Assembly (NCBI RefSeq): GCF_022213065.1 | Contig: NZ_JAKLJA010000006.1 | Span: forward strand, 124,001 to 188,000 | Origin: Paraburkholderia tagetis | GTDB lineage: Bacteria; Pseudomonadota; Gammaproteobacteria; Burkholderiales; Burkholderiaceae | Length of the DNA: 64,000 bases | Direction: 5' to 3' | Shown here: in pieces, positions 56,785 through 64,000 of the stretch | Layout of the letters: the number at the start of each line of letters is the position of its first letter | Numbering within the stretch: position 1 is the stretch's first letter | Program-made: the position numbers and the translations under genes | Notes under the pieces: model-generated | What the model saw: only the letters and a program-made list of their open reading frames with translations | Told to the model about the DNA's origin: nothing | The model's database searches: none

Positions 56785-57711
56785 ATGAACAGCCGCACAA
56801 CCATGCCCGCCATCGAATTCGAGCAGGTGATCAAGCACTACGGAGACAGGACGGTCGTGAACGGCCTGTCGTTCGACGTCGTCCCCGGTGAATGCTTCGG
56901 GCTCCTTGGCCCCAACGGCGCGGGCAAGACCACCACGCTGCGCATGCTGCTCGGCATCGTCTCGCCCGATGCCGGACGCATCAGCCTGTGCGGCGAGCCT
57001 GTGCCCGCTCGCGCACGTCATGCGCGCGCACGCGTGGGCGTCGTGCCTCAATTCGATAATCTCGACCCCGACTTCACCGTGCGCGAGAACCTGCTCGTGT
57101 TCGGCCGCTACTTCGGGCTCTCCGCGAGCGAAACGCGCGCACTCGTCGCGCCGCTGCTCGAATTCGCGCGCCTCGAGAACAAGGCCGATGCGCGCGTCGG
57201 CGAGCTTTCGGGCGGCATGCGCCGGCGTCTCACCCTGGCGCGCGCGCTCGTCAACGACCCTGACGTGCTGGTGATGGACGAACCCACCACGGGACTCGAC
57301 CCGCAAGCGCGCCATCTGATCTGGGAGCGGCTGCGCTCGCTGCTCGCGCGCGGCAAGACCATCCTCCTCACGACGCATTTCATGGAGGAGGCCGAACGGC
57401 TTTGCAATCGCGTCTGCGTGATCGAGGAAGGCCGCAAGATCGCCGAGGGCGCACCGAAGGCACTGATCGAATCCGAAATCGGCTGCGATGTAATCGAGGT
57501 TTATGGGCCGGACCCGTCAGCGCTGCGCGATGAGCTCGCACCGCTCGCCAAGCGCACCGAGATCAGCGGCGAGACGCTCTTTTGCTATGTCGACGAACCT
57601 GCGCCCGTGCACGCGCGTCTGCGCCATCGCTCGGACCTGCGCTATCTGCATCGGCCCGCGAATCTCGAAGACGTGTTCCTGCGGCTCACGGGCCGCGAGA
57701 TGCAGGATTGA
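56785..57711 (+). CDS. nodI: NodI-like ABC transporter ATPase
   Basis: 308 aa ABC-2 type ATPase of the NodI/DrrA class. Walker [20 protein letters not shown], signature [15 protein letters not shown], Walker [25 protein letters not shown]-loop [11 protein letters not shown]. Rhizobial NodI exports Nod factors, and close homologues occur in non-nodulating Burkholderia-type bacteria where the substrate is unknown. No nodulation genes are seen here. It pairs with the permease after it. The start is uncertain: ATG 56785 is used, with 56803 as alternative; neither has a clear ribosome binding site. Confidence 0.9.
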   Translation: MNSRTTMPAIEFEQVIKHYGDRTVVNGLSFDVVPGECFGLLGPNGAGKTTTLRMLLGIVSPDAGRISLCGEPVPARARHARARVGVVPQFDNLDPDFTVRENLLVFGRYFGLSASETRALVAPLLEFARLENKADARVGELSGGMRRRLTLARALVNDPDVLVMDEPTTGLDPQARHLIWERLRSLLARGKTILLTTHFMEEAERLCNRVCVIEEGRKIAEGAPKALIESEIGCDVIEVYGPDPSALRDELAPLAKRTEISGETLFCYVDEPAPVHARLRHRSDLRYLHRPANLEDVFLRLTGREMQD

Positions 57712-57840
57712 CCGCAGCGGGATTGACAGCAAGCAGGATTAACCGCGGCAGGATTAACATCGTCAGAACTAGCCGCGACAGGATCAACAGCGCCCCGGCT
57801 AACCGCGTCACGATCAACCACGGCAGGACTCACTCCTGAA
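57705..57840. repeat. 15-bp degenerate tandem array between nodI and nodJ
   Basis: Nine units of 15 bp (one of 16) starting GGATTRAC or similar; best copies are 57736-57750 and 57751-57765. The first unit contains the nodI stop codon. The array fills most of the nodI-nodJ gap, and one frame reads as pentapeptide repeats ending before nodJ. Confidence 0.85.
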
Positions 57841-57871
57841 GCACCGGCTCCGACCGCATCCACCCACAGCC

Positions 57872-58708
57872 ATGCAGACACGCACTCAATCCCCGCCGCC
57901 CACGCGCTCCGCCGCGTCGCCCATGCGCGAGCCGCGGGCAGCGTTGCCGTCGAACGCGACGCACTGGATCGCCGTGTGGCGGCGCAATTATCTCGTCTGG
58001 CGCAAGCTTGCGATCGCCTCGATGTTCGGCAATCTCGCCGATCCGATGATCTATCTGTTCGGCCTCGGCTTCGGGCTCGGTCTGATGGTCGGCCACGTCG
58101 ACGGCGTTTCGTATATCGCGTTTCTGGCGGCGGGCACGGTGTCGTCCTCGGTGATGATGTCGGCGAGCTTCGAGTCGATGTATTCAGGCTTCTCGCGCAT
58201 GCACGTGCAGCGCACATGGGAGGCGATCATGCACACGCCGCTCTCGCTCGGCGACGTGGTGCTCGGCGAGGTCGTGTGGGCGGCCAGCAAGTCGGTGCTT
58301 TCGGGGGTGGCCATCATGATCGTGGCGGGTCTGCTCGGCTACGCGAGCTTTCCGTCGATGCTGCTCGCGCTGCCCGTGATCGTGCTCGCGGGACTCGCGT
58401 TCGCGAGCTGCGCGATGATCGTCACCGCGCTCGCGCCGTCCTATGACTTCTTCATGTTCTATCAGACGCTCGTGCTCACGCCGATGCTGCTGCTTTCGGG
58501 CGTGTTCTTCCCGATCACGCAATTGCCCGCGGCCGCGCAACACGTCACGCTGATGCTGCCGCTCGCGCACGCCGTGGACCTGATTCGCCCAGCCATGCTC
58601 GGGCGCCCGATCGAGCACGCGGGCCTGCATCTCGTCGTGCTCGTGCTTTATGTGGTGGTGCCCTTCGGCATCGCTTCGATTCTGTTCCGCAGGCGCATGA
58701 TGCGCTAG
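57872..58708 (+). CDS. nodJ: NodJ-like ABC transporter permease
   Basis: 278 aa ABC-2 permease with six helices. The N-terminal [39 protein letters not shown] and [21 protein letters not shown] are the NodJ/DRA-type signature. It forms the exporter with the preceding ATPase. The first 17 residues are Pro/Arg-rich; ATG 57923 is a possible shorter start. The gap from nodI is occupied by the 15-bp repeat array. Confidence 0.9.
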   Translation: MQTRTQSPPPTRSAASPMREPRAALPSNATHWIAVWRRNYLVWRKLAIASMFGNLADPMIYLFGLGFGLGLMVGHVDGVSYIAFLAAGTVSSSVMMSASFESMYSGFSRMHVQRTWEAIMHTPLSLGDVVLGEVVWAASKSVLSGVAIMIVAGLLGYASFPSMLLALPVIVLAGLAFASCAMIVTALAPSYDFFMFYQTLVLTPMLLLSGVFFPITQLPAAAQHVTLMLPLAHAVDLIRPAMLGRPIEHAGLHLVVLVLYVVVPFGIASILFRRRMMR

Positions 58709-58838
58709 CGCGCTGAGGCTTACACGGCCGCTGCCGGACGGACGATGCCGGACGTCCGCGCCCGGCACGCCGCGGGCTTGCGCCCTCCGCGCCTGGTTTC
58801 AGGCGCAACTCGGGCGCAATGCGGAGTTCGGAAGAACC

Positions 58839-59261
58839 TCAGTCCTCGTCGTCGCCCCAAGGAATGTCGACATCTGAAATGAACGCGACCGTAGCAAACG
58901 GACCGCCCTCATGGCGTCCGATCTTGCCGTCGGCGCGATGCCATTCGACACGGAACTGCGTGGACTGTGACTGAGCGAGCAGGCGGATCGTGCGGATCTC
59001 TTCCGGGTCCGCATCCTCTACAGGGTCATCGAGCGAAATCAGCAATTGCTGCGGCCAGAGGCCGTCCGCTGGGTCATAGATGCGATCGCCGTCGGGAATC
59101 GACGTGTGCGCCTCGACGCCAATGGTCGCCGATGCCTCAACGATCATCTTGCCGAGCGCGCGCAAAACCGCCGTTGCGCGAGCCGAGTTGGCCTGCCGGA
59201 TGGCGAGGTCGCCTCGTGTCAGCGCCTGTTCGAGTTTCGGATTCGTCTTTTGCTTTGCCAT
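58839..59261 (-). CDS. Unknown acidic protein
   Basis: 140 aa, no family recognised. Start at 59261 with AGGAA before it. The N-terminal 30 residues are basic and helical (MAKQKTNPKLEQALTRGDL); the C-terminal end is strongly acidic (FISDVDIPWGDDED). The middle contains DPADGLWPQQLLISLDDP and FRVEWHRADGKIGRHEGGPFATVAF, which look like a folded core. It stands alone between nodJ and the permease, all on different strands. Confidence 0.7.
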   Translation of the reverse strand: MAKQKTNPKLEQALTRGDLAIRQANSARATAVLRALGKMIVEASATIGVEAHTSIPDGDRIYDPADGLWPQQLLISLDDPVEDADPEEIRTIRLLAQSQSTQFRVEWHRADGKIGRHEGGPFATVAFISDVDIPWGDDED

Positions 59262-59380
59262 GGCGGTTCCTGGGCCGCAGCCCTGTTCTGTGCGGACGGC
59301 CAGCCGGCTGGCCGGCAATCCGCCGTTGATACGTGACCGTTATCTTAGGGCCTGTTCGCGCTAATCACAGGCAGCAGGCC

Positions 59381-60451
59381 CTAAAAACCCAGCGCGACCG
59401 TCGCCAGCCCCGCCACGACGCCGAACAGCACGACCACCGTGCCCACCAGCGCCAGCGTACGCACCCGGAACGAGCCTGCCAGCATCGCGAACGACGGCAG
59501 GCTCACGGGCGGCAGCGTCATCAGCAGCGCGCCCGCCGGCCCCACGCCCATGCCGAGTGCGAGCATCGCCTGAATGATAGGCACCTCGCCGGCGGTGGGG
59601 ATCACGAACAGCATGCCGGCCACCGCGAAAACGACGATCCAGCCGAGACTGCTGGCGACCTCAGGCCCGATGTGAGGAAAGAGCCACGCACGCGCCGCGC
59701 CCAGCAACAGCACGAGCACGATGTATTCCGGCACGAGCCGCACGGCCATGCGCACGAACAGCCGCAGCCAGCGCATGAATACATTGCCGGCTTCGGCCTG
59801 CTCCTGCGCGAACATCGCGAGCCGGACGTCGGCCTCCAGCACCTCGTCGTGCGACACGAACCGGTTCGCGAGCCAGCCGAGGCCGAACACCATCAAGAGC
59901 CCCAGCACGAGACGCAGCGCGCTCCACTGCCAGCCCAGCACGAAGCCCATGAACACGAGCGTCGCAGGATTAAGGACCGAATTGCCGAGCCAGAACGCGA
60001 TCGCCCCACCCGGCGACGCATTACGCGCGCGCAGCCCCGCCACGACGGGCGCCGCGCAGCACGTGCACATCATGCCGGGCACCGCGAGCAGGCCGCCCGC
60101 CGCCACGCTGCCGAAACCGTGGCGTCCCAGCACGCGCGTGATCCACCGCGCCGGCAACAGCGCCTGCACCCCCGAGCCGAGCAGCAGACCCAGCACCATC
60201 GCCTGCCAGATCGCCTTGCCGTAGGTCCAGGCATAGTCGAGTGCGGCGGCGAACGATGGCTCAGGCGCGCTCGCCTCGCCGCCCATCAGAATGGACTTGC
60301 CGATCGAATGCGTGGCCTCGGCCGTAAATGCACGGTGGTAATACGGAAACCACTTCACATAGAACAGACCGGCCACGGCCAGCAGAATAAAAAGGGGCCA
60401 GCCCCAGGAGGGCGGCGATTGGTGTGGCTGCGCGTTACGTGCGCTCGTCAT
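59381..60451 (-). CDS. ArsP-like permease
   Basis: 356 aa membrane protein of the permease family that includes ArsP. The repeated half motifs contain the cysteine cluster PGMMCTCCAAPVVAGLR (about residue 135) and in the second half PTAGEVPIIQAMLALGMG. ArsP with a cysteine pair exports trivalent organoarsenicals; the pattern here is CTCC, so a metal or arsenical substrate is possible but not shown. About 9-10 membrane helices. No ars genes are adjacent. Confidence 0.82.
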   Translation of the reverse strand: MTSARNAQPHQSPPSWGWPLFILLAVAGLFYVKWFPYYHRAFTAEATHSIGKSILMGGEASAPEPSFAAALDYAWTYGKAIWQAMVLGLLLGSGVQALLPARWITRVLGRHGFGSVAAGGLLAVPGMMCTCCAAPVVAGLRARNASPGGAIAFWLGNSVLNPATLVFMGFVLGWQWSALRLVLGLLMVFGLGWLANRFVSHDEVLEADVRLAMFAQEQAEAGNVFMRWLRLFVRMAVRLVPEYIVLVLLLGAARAWLFPHIGPEVASSLGWIVVFAVAGMLFVIPTAGEVPIIQAMLALGMGVGPAGALLMTLPPVSLPSFAMLAGSFRVRTLALVGTVVVLFGVVAGLATVALGF

Positions 60452-60690
60452 TGTAGTGATACTCCGCTAAGGGGCTCGGGGTCGGATGATCGGTCGAGCA
60501 GGTCAAGCAAGGCGCATCCGGTAGAACAGGCTGATCGGACAGCGCGCGCCGCATGATGCCAGCACGCGCAACGCTTGATCAAGCCAAATTCAAGGCGCGG
60601 GATTGGGCTGCTCTTCGTGCAGCGCCGCGCCAACGAGTCGTGCCAGCGAGTCGTGCCAAAATCAGCAGGAACGCCAGAGGAGAGCAAGGC

Positions 60691-60933
60691 ATGGAAAACC
60701 GACGCAGCTACGAATACATGGGATTCGACATGACGGCCGGCGTGGACGGCGATCATGCGGCCGGCTATTTCGTATCGACCCAGATGATACACAGCCTCAC
60801 CGGCAACACGCACGCCAACGTGCCCATCGACGGCATCGCCGCCGGACGCTTTCCCACCCAGGACAACGCATTCGACGCCGCCTTCGATCGCATGCGCGAG
60901 GCGATCGACCAGCGCGTGCGGACCGCGCCGTGA
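60691..60933 (+). CDS. Unknown small protein
   Basis: 80 aa, no family recognised. Good ribosome binding site (AGAGGAG) before ATG 60691. The sequence MENRRSYEYMGFDMTAGVDG ... GRFPTQDNAFDAAFDRMREAIDQRV is soluble and predicted to fold as strand-rich N terminus and a C-terminal helix. It is similar in size and layout to the gene at 63653-63895, whose C terminus also ends in a helix with Asp-rich pattern, but sequence identity is low. Divergent from the ArsP-like permease. Confidence 0.68.
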   Translation: MENRRSYEYMGFDMTAGVDGDHAAGYFVSTQMIHSLTGNTHANVPIDGIAAGRFPTQDNAFDAAFDRMREAIDQRVRTAP

Positions 60934-61001
60934 GCATGCCCGGCGCGACCGCCCCGTCGACCGGCACGCCCCCGCTTCATCGGCATCGCGCACACGCAAT
61001 G

Positions 61002-61034
61002 CAAAACGCCGGGGTCCTGAGGACACCCGGCGTT
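61002..61034 (-). terminator. Terminator after the secreted small protein
   Basis: On the minus strand AACGCCGGG / CCCGGCGTT with 12-base loop, followed by TTTGC. A second GC hairpin GCCGCCCG/CGGGCGGC lies at 61038-61058. Confidence 0.65.
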
Positions 61035-61086
61035 CGAGCCGCCCGGCTGGCGGGCGGCGCTTCTGTCAGCGCAGACAGCGAGAGGC

Positions 61087-61362
61087 TTACTGGCCGAAGA
61101 ACACTTGCTGCGCGCGCGGCGTTTGCGCGCTGCGGCTGCCCGACTGGGTCGCCATATTCGCCACACCGCCGTATGACGAATCGACGCCTTGTTGCTGGGC
61201 GCGCTCGGCCGTCACGGTCTGGGCGCTCTGGCCTTGTTGCGAAGCCGGTGCGCCAACATTCGGACGATAGAACGGGGCCGGGCCATAGCCGCTGGCGAAC
61301 GCCGGAGCGGCGATAGAAGCGGAAGCTGCGACCAGCAGCGCTGCGATCAGTTTGGTCTTCAT
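61087..61362 (-). CDS. Small secreted protein of unknown function
   Basis: 91 aa. Signal peptide MKTKLIAALLVAASASIAAPAFA (cleavage after AFA), then a short Gln/Ser/Ala-rich mature part (SGYGPAPFYRPNVGAPASQQ... FFGQ) of the kind common in Burkholderia-type secreted proteins of the DUF4148 type, although I cannot confirm that family. GGAG before ATG 61362. A terminator follows on the minus strand. Confidence 0.75.
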   Translation of the reverse strand: MKTKLIAALLVAASASIAAPAFASGYGPAPFYRPNVGAPASQQGQSAQTVTAERAQQQGVDSSYGGVANMATQSGSRSAQTPRAQQVFFGQ

Positions 61363-61802
61363 GGTGGACTCCAATATCAGGTTTGATTGCGGTTCGGGAA
61401 TGGCGCCGCGCCTGGGAGGTCAGTGCCCATCAGCTGCGTCAGTGAGAACTAGTGTATACACCTACTATCAGAAAATAATCACGATAATCCGAATTTACTA
61501 TTCCAGCTCCGGGAACAATCGCCTCTGCCAGTCCTGGCATGCCTGAGCGCCGAACAGACCCTAAAAATGCGCCCCAAAATTTTTGGCGCGACGCACAACG
61601 CGGGCGGTGGATTACATAACGCCGGAAGGGTCTTTCGCTCCGTCAATCGGACGGGGAGCGCTCCCTGCGAGCCTTTGCGCAAAGGTCTTGCGCACGTCGC
61701 GGCCATGTCCGCGGCGCAAAATCGCCGAGAACCCGTTTGTCGGCTTGCGATAAAATAAAAGGTTGATCCACGCCTGCCGCGCCTCTCGCGCACCGATTTG
61801 CC
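61363..61802. other. Gap upstream of dusA
   Basis: 440 bases with no supported gene. It contains an imperfect palindrome GCGCCCCAAAATTTTTGGCGC at 61569-61589 in AT-rich sequence and TAAAATAAAAGG just before dusA (about 61750). Candidate promoter and operator region for dusA or the divergent secreted protein. Confidence 0.4.
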
Positions 61803-62840
61803 ATGTCCGCCAACCGTATCGCCAGTCCCCGCCGCGTGTCCGTTGCACCGATGATGGATTGGACTGACCGCCACTGTCGCTCGCTGCACCGTTTCGTCTC
61901 CCGGCACACGTGGCTGTATACGGAGATGGTGACGACGGGCGCCCTGCTCCACGGCGACGTGCCGCGCCATCTGGCGTTCGCGCCCGAGGAAGCGCCCGTC
62001 GCGCTGCAACTGGGCGGCAGCGAACCGGCCGACCTCGCACGCTCGGCCAAACTCGGCGAGCAATGGGGCTACGACGAGATCAATCTGAACTGCGGCTGCC
62101 CGTCGGAGCGCGTCCAGCGCGGCGCGTTCGGCGCGTGCCTGATGAACGAGCCGCAGCTCGTGGCCGACTGCGTGAAGGCAATGCGCGACGCGGTCTCGGT
62201 GCCGGTGACGGTCAAGCACCGCATCGGCGTGGATGCGGTCGAGGATTACGCGTTCGTGCGCGATTTCGTCGGCACCATCGCGGATGCGGGCTGCACGGTT
62301 TTCATCGTCCATGCGCGCAACGCCATCCTGAAAGGCCTGAGCCCGAAGGAAAACCGCGAGATCCCGCCGCTCAAGTACGAGTACGCGTGGAAGCTCAAGC
62401 GCGATTTCCCGCAACTCGAAATCATCATCAACGGCGGCATCAAGACGCTCGACGAGGTAGCTGTGCATCTCGAGCACGTCGATGGCGTGATGCTCGGACG
62501 CGAGGCTTACCACAACCCCTACGTGCTGGCCGATGTCGATGCACGCTTCTATGGCGCGAGCGAACCGGCGCTCACGCGCGACGAGGTCGAAGCGAAGCTG
62601 GTGGCGTACTGCGCAAGCGAAATTGCGCGCGGCACGTATCTGGGTGCGATCACGCGTCACGCACTGGGGCTGTATCGCGGCGAAGCCGGCGCGCGCGGCT
62701 GGCGACGTGTGCTATCGGACAACCGCAAGCTTGCCAAGGCCGACCTCGCGATCTTCGAGGAAGCACGCGCGCACCTGCGCGGCCCGATGGACAGCGTCGT
62801 GGAGCCGACGGCCGAGCTTTCTTCCGAAATATTTGAATAA
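61803..62840 (+). CDS. dusA: tRNA-dihydrouridine synthase A
   Basis: FMN enzyme (345 aa) that reduces uridine to dihydrouridine in the tRNA D-loop (U20/U20a for DusA). Motifs: VAPMMDWTDRHCR, LQLGGSEPADLARSAKL, EINLNCGCPSERVQRGAFGACLM with the catalytic Cys, VKHRIGVD, VHARNAILKGLSPKENREIPPL and INGGIKTL. ATG at 61803 and full length. A tRNA-His gene lies just downstream. Confidence 0.96.
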   Translation: MSANRIASPRRVSVAPMMDWTDRHCRSLHRFVSRHTWLYTEMVTTGALLHGDVPRHLAFAPEEAPVALQLGGSEPADLARSAKLGEQWGYDEINLNCGCPSERVQRGAFGACLMNEPQLVADCVKAMRDAVSVPVTVKHRIGVDAVEDYAFVRDFVGTIADAGCTVFIVHARNAILKGLSPKENREIPPLKYEYAWKLKRDFPQLEIIINGGIKTLDEVAVHLEHVDGVMLGREAYHNPYVLADVDARFYGASEPALTRDEVEAKLVAYCASEIARGTYLGAITRHALGLYRGEAGARGWRRVLSDNRKLAKADLAIFEEARAHLRGPMDSVVEPTAELSSEIFE

Positions 62841-62870
62841 AGGGACTAGGCAAGTCCGTTCCCCTGTGTA

Positions 62871-62876
62871 TATAAT
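62871..62876 (+). promoter_or_regulatory. -10 element of the tRNA-His gene
   Basis: TATAAT 58 bases before the tRNA. No convincing -35 is seen at the normal distance. Confidence 0.45.
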
Positions 62877-62933
62877 CTTGCTTCTTGATTGACGCCGCTC
62901 ACAAAGCAGCGCCAGCAAGAAAGCAGTAACAGC

Positions 62934-63010
62934 GGTGGCTGTAGCTCAGTTGGTAGAGTCCAGGATTGTGATTCCTGTTGTCGTGGGTTCGAGTCCCATC
63001 AGCCACCCCA
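62934..63010 (+). tRNA. tRNA-His (GTG)
   Basis: Full cloverleaf with anticodon GTG at 62968-62970 in a CAGGA/TCCTG stem, D-loop AGTTGGTA, T-arm TCGTGGGTTCGAGTCCCA and encoded CCA. The extra 5' G (G-1) of histidine tRNAs is included at 62934. Confidence 0.98.
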
Positions 63011-63017
63011 AGCATTC

Positions 63018-63056
63018 AAGCAAAAAGCCCAGTTCATTGAACTGGGCTTTTTGCTT
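63018..63056 (+). terminator. Terminator of tRNA-His
   Basis: 18-bp perfect arms AAGCAAAAAGCCCAGTTC / GAACTGGGCTTTTTGCTT with a three-base loop. Very strong and symmetrical. Confidence 0.9.
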
Positions 63057-63280
63057 TCCGGGTTTCACGCAGATATTTCTCCAGCACTCCGGAGAAGCGC
63101 ATTAGCGGCTCAATTCAGCCAATAAATTCATAACGAATAATCTGCAGGACGCCAAATCAATAAACTCGATAATATCGCCGGTACCCCGCGTCCACCCCAC
63201 CGCGGCCATTGCGTAAAATCGCGCTCCACAGCGAGATAACCCCTATAAAGCTCCATCGACGACGGAAAAATCGATCACAC

Positions 63281-63652
63281 ATGGAAAAGTGGCTTGAACG
63301 ACGCTTCACGCTTTCCGGCCGCGCCACGCGCCGCGAGTACGCCATCACGATGGCGCTGTTTCTGGTCTTCGTTTTCGCGCTCGATACCCTCATGCCCGAA
63401 GTCGATCGCGGCAATACGCTTCCCGCCGCGATTCTCGGCATCGTGATTGCCTGCGTGGCATTCTGGATTCCCGTTGCCGCAATGGTGCGCCGGCTCCACG
63501 ATATCGGTATGAGTGGATGGTGGTGGTGGTTGACGGCAGCCATGCCGCTTGGCCAGATCGGCATGGTGCTGCTGCTGTTTGTCGGCCCCGATAAATTCAA
63601 TCCCGCACGCCATTATCCGAACCCGCGTAAAAGCGGCGCACATCCTGCCTGA
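63281..63652 (+). CDS. DUF805 membrane protein
   Basis: 123 aa inner-membrane protein of the DUF805 family. N-terminal FTLSGRATRREYAI, then three membrane helices, with the conserved VRRLHDIGMSGWWWW (about 65-80) and C-terminal FVGPDKFNPARHYPNP. Function is unknown. ATG 63281 gives a standard start (MEKWLERRFTLSGRATRREY); an upstream frame to 63209 is not conserved. It converges with the next gene, with zero bases between stop codons. Confidence 0.88.
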   Translation: MEKWLERRFTLSGRATRREYAITMALFLVFVFALDTLMPEVDRGNTLPAAILGIVIACVAFWIPVAAMVRRLHDIGMSGWWWWLTAAMPLGQIGMVLLLFVGPDKFNPARHYPNPRKSGAHPA

Positions 63653-63895
63653 TTATTGCGCGGCGCCGCTGTCGATCCACGCGCGGGCCGCCTCGAAACC
63701 CGCCTCGGCGGCGGCGTGCTCGGTCGACCAGAGACGGTCGATATGGACCAGTTGCCAGTCCGCTATCACGGCGCCGGCCTTGAGCACGCGATAGTGTGCC
63801 TTCACGCCCGTAAGCACCTGTTCGACCGCGACCTCGACGTCGTAGTCCTTATAGCGCTCCTCGTAGTCGCCCATGTCGATGCCTTTCGGCTCCAT
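63653..63895 (-). CDS. Unknown small protein
   Basis: 80 aa, no family recognised. Sequence MEPKGIDMGDYEERYKDYDVEVAVEQVLTGVKAHYRVLKAG ... DRLWSTEHAAAEAGFEAARAWIDSG looks like a strand-helix single-domain protein. GGAGAG before ATG 63895. The stop codon abuts that of the DUF805 gene. Similar in size to the unknown gene at 60691-60933. Confidence 0.7.
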   Translation of the reverse strand: MEPKGIDMGDYEERYKDYDVEVAVEQVLTGVKAHYRVLKAGAVIADWQLVHIDRLWSTEHAAAEAGFEAARAWIDSGAAQ

Positions 63896-63964
63896 GATCG
63901 TCTCTCCGTCGTGGCTTGCCGGTCCATCCTCGCACTTCCAGGCCGGGCACACAACCGCCCGCAT

Positions 63965-63995
63965 AAAAAGCCGCTTGCACGCTCCGCAAGGCGGC
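63965..63995 (-). terminator. Terminator of a minus-strand gene beyond the window end
   Basis: On the minus strand GCCGC-C-TTGC / GCAA-GCGGC followed by TTTTTA. It probably ends a gene located to the right of 64000. Confidence 0.6.
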
Positions 63996-64000
63996 CAATA

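Noticed and set aside
57705..57840. CRISPR array in the nodI-nodJ gap
   Set aside because: Units are 15 bp, contiguous and degenerate, with no spacers and no cas genes.
56785..58708. Nodulation island
   Set aside because: Only nodIJ-like genes are present; they occur widely in non-symbiotic relatives.

Overview
This window is GC-rich chromosomal DNA of a betaproteobacterium, most likely a Burkholderia/Paraburkholderia-type member of the Burkholderiaceae. The evidence is gene order and content: alaA-hom-thrC-moeA-moaD-moaE close to clpB, a priB gene inside the rpsF-rpsR-rplI operon, a complete aminoarabinose (arn) operon with ArnA split in two, and an sbp-cysTWA-cysB sulfate operon. The genes are mostly housekeeping and metabolic. 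I see no prophage, insertion sequence, CRISPR array, rRNA or plasmid origin. One tRNA (His) is present.

Layout. 1-7.5 kb: acetoin catabolism. acoX-acoA-acoB-acoC and a lipoyl synthase gene run leftward from a well-matched sigma-54 promoter, and the divergent acoR encodes the sigma-54 activator; a cluster of GTCTC/GAGAC sites lies between them. 7.7-11.8 kb: a secreted helix-hairpin-helix protein, a YidB-like protein and clpB with a heat-shock-type promoter. 12-13.2 kb: a divergent nsrR / group III truncated haemoglobin pair with an 11-1-11 NsrR-like operator between them, a probable nitric-oxide response unit. 13.3-15.2 kb: a hipBA toxin-antitoxin pair with several upstream operator-like repeats. 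15.3-21.8 kb: molybdopterin genes (moaE, moaD, moeA), then threonine biosynthesis (thrC, hom) and alaA. 22.3-30.8 kb: an Mth938-like protein and the arn operon for 4-amino-4-deoxy-L-arabinose modification of lipid A. 30.9-36 kb: a peroxiredoxin, a PIN-PhoH ATPase, an NlpC/P60 lipoprotein and a short-chain dehydrogenase-like protein lacking the usual Tyr/Lys pair. 36-41 kb: pit and its PhoU-like partner behind candidate Pho boxes, then dnaB, rplI, rpsR, priB and rpsF. 41.3-46.1 kb: the glyoxylate pathway gcl-hyi-glxR with a divergent LysR regulator. 46.1-53.9 kb: a structured intergenic region, a BON-LysM protein, an asparaginase and the sulfate operon. 54-64 kb: lexA with two SOS boxes and a following unknown gene, uspA, a NodI/NodJ-like exporter, several unknown small proteins, an ArsP-like permease, dusA, tRNA-His and a DUF805 protein.

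The most unusual pattern I found is a set of short tandem arrays, each with a different unit (10, 11, 12, 13 and 15 bp), lying at or just past the 3' ends of genes (acoX, the HHH protein, arnC, dnaB, cysA, nodI). In three of them (acoX, the HHH protein, nodI) the array contains the stop codon. Related in-frame 12-bp repeats encode tetrapeptide linkers in hipA, moeA and arnC. I do not see an obviously new multi-gene defence or mobile system. Function calls rest on reading the translated sequences, not on database searches.
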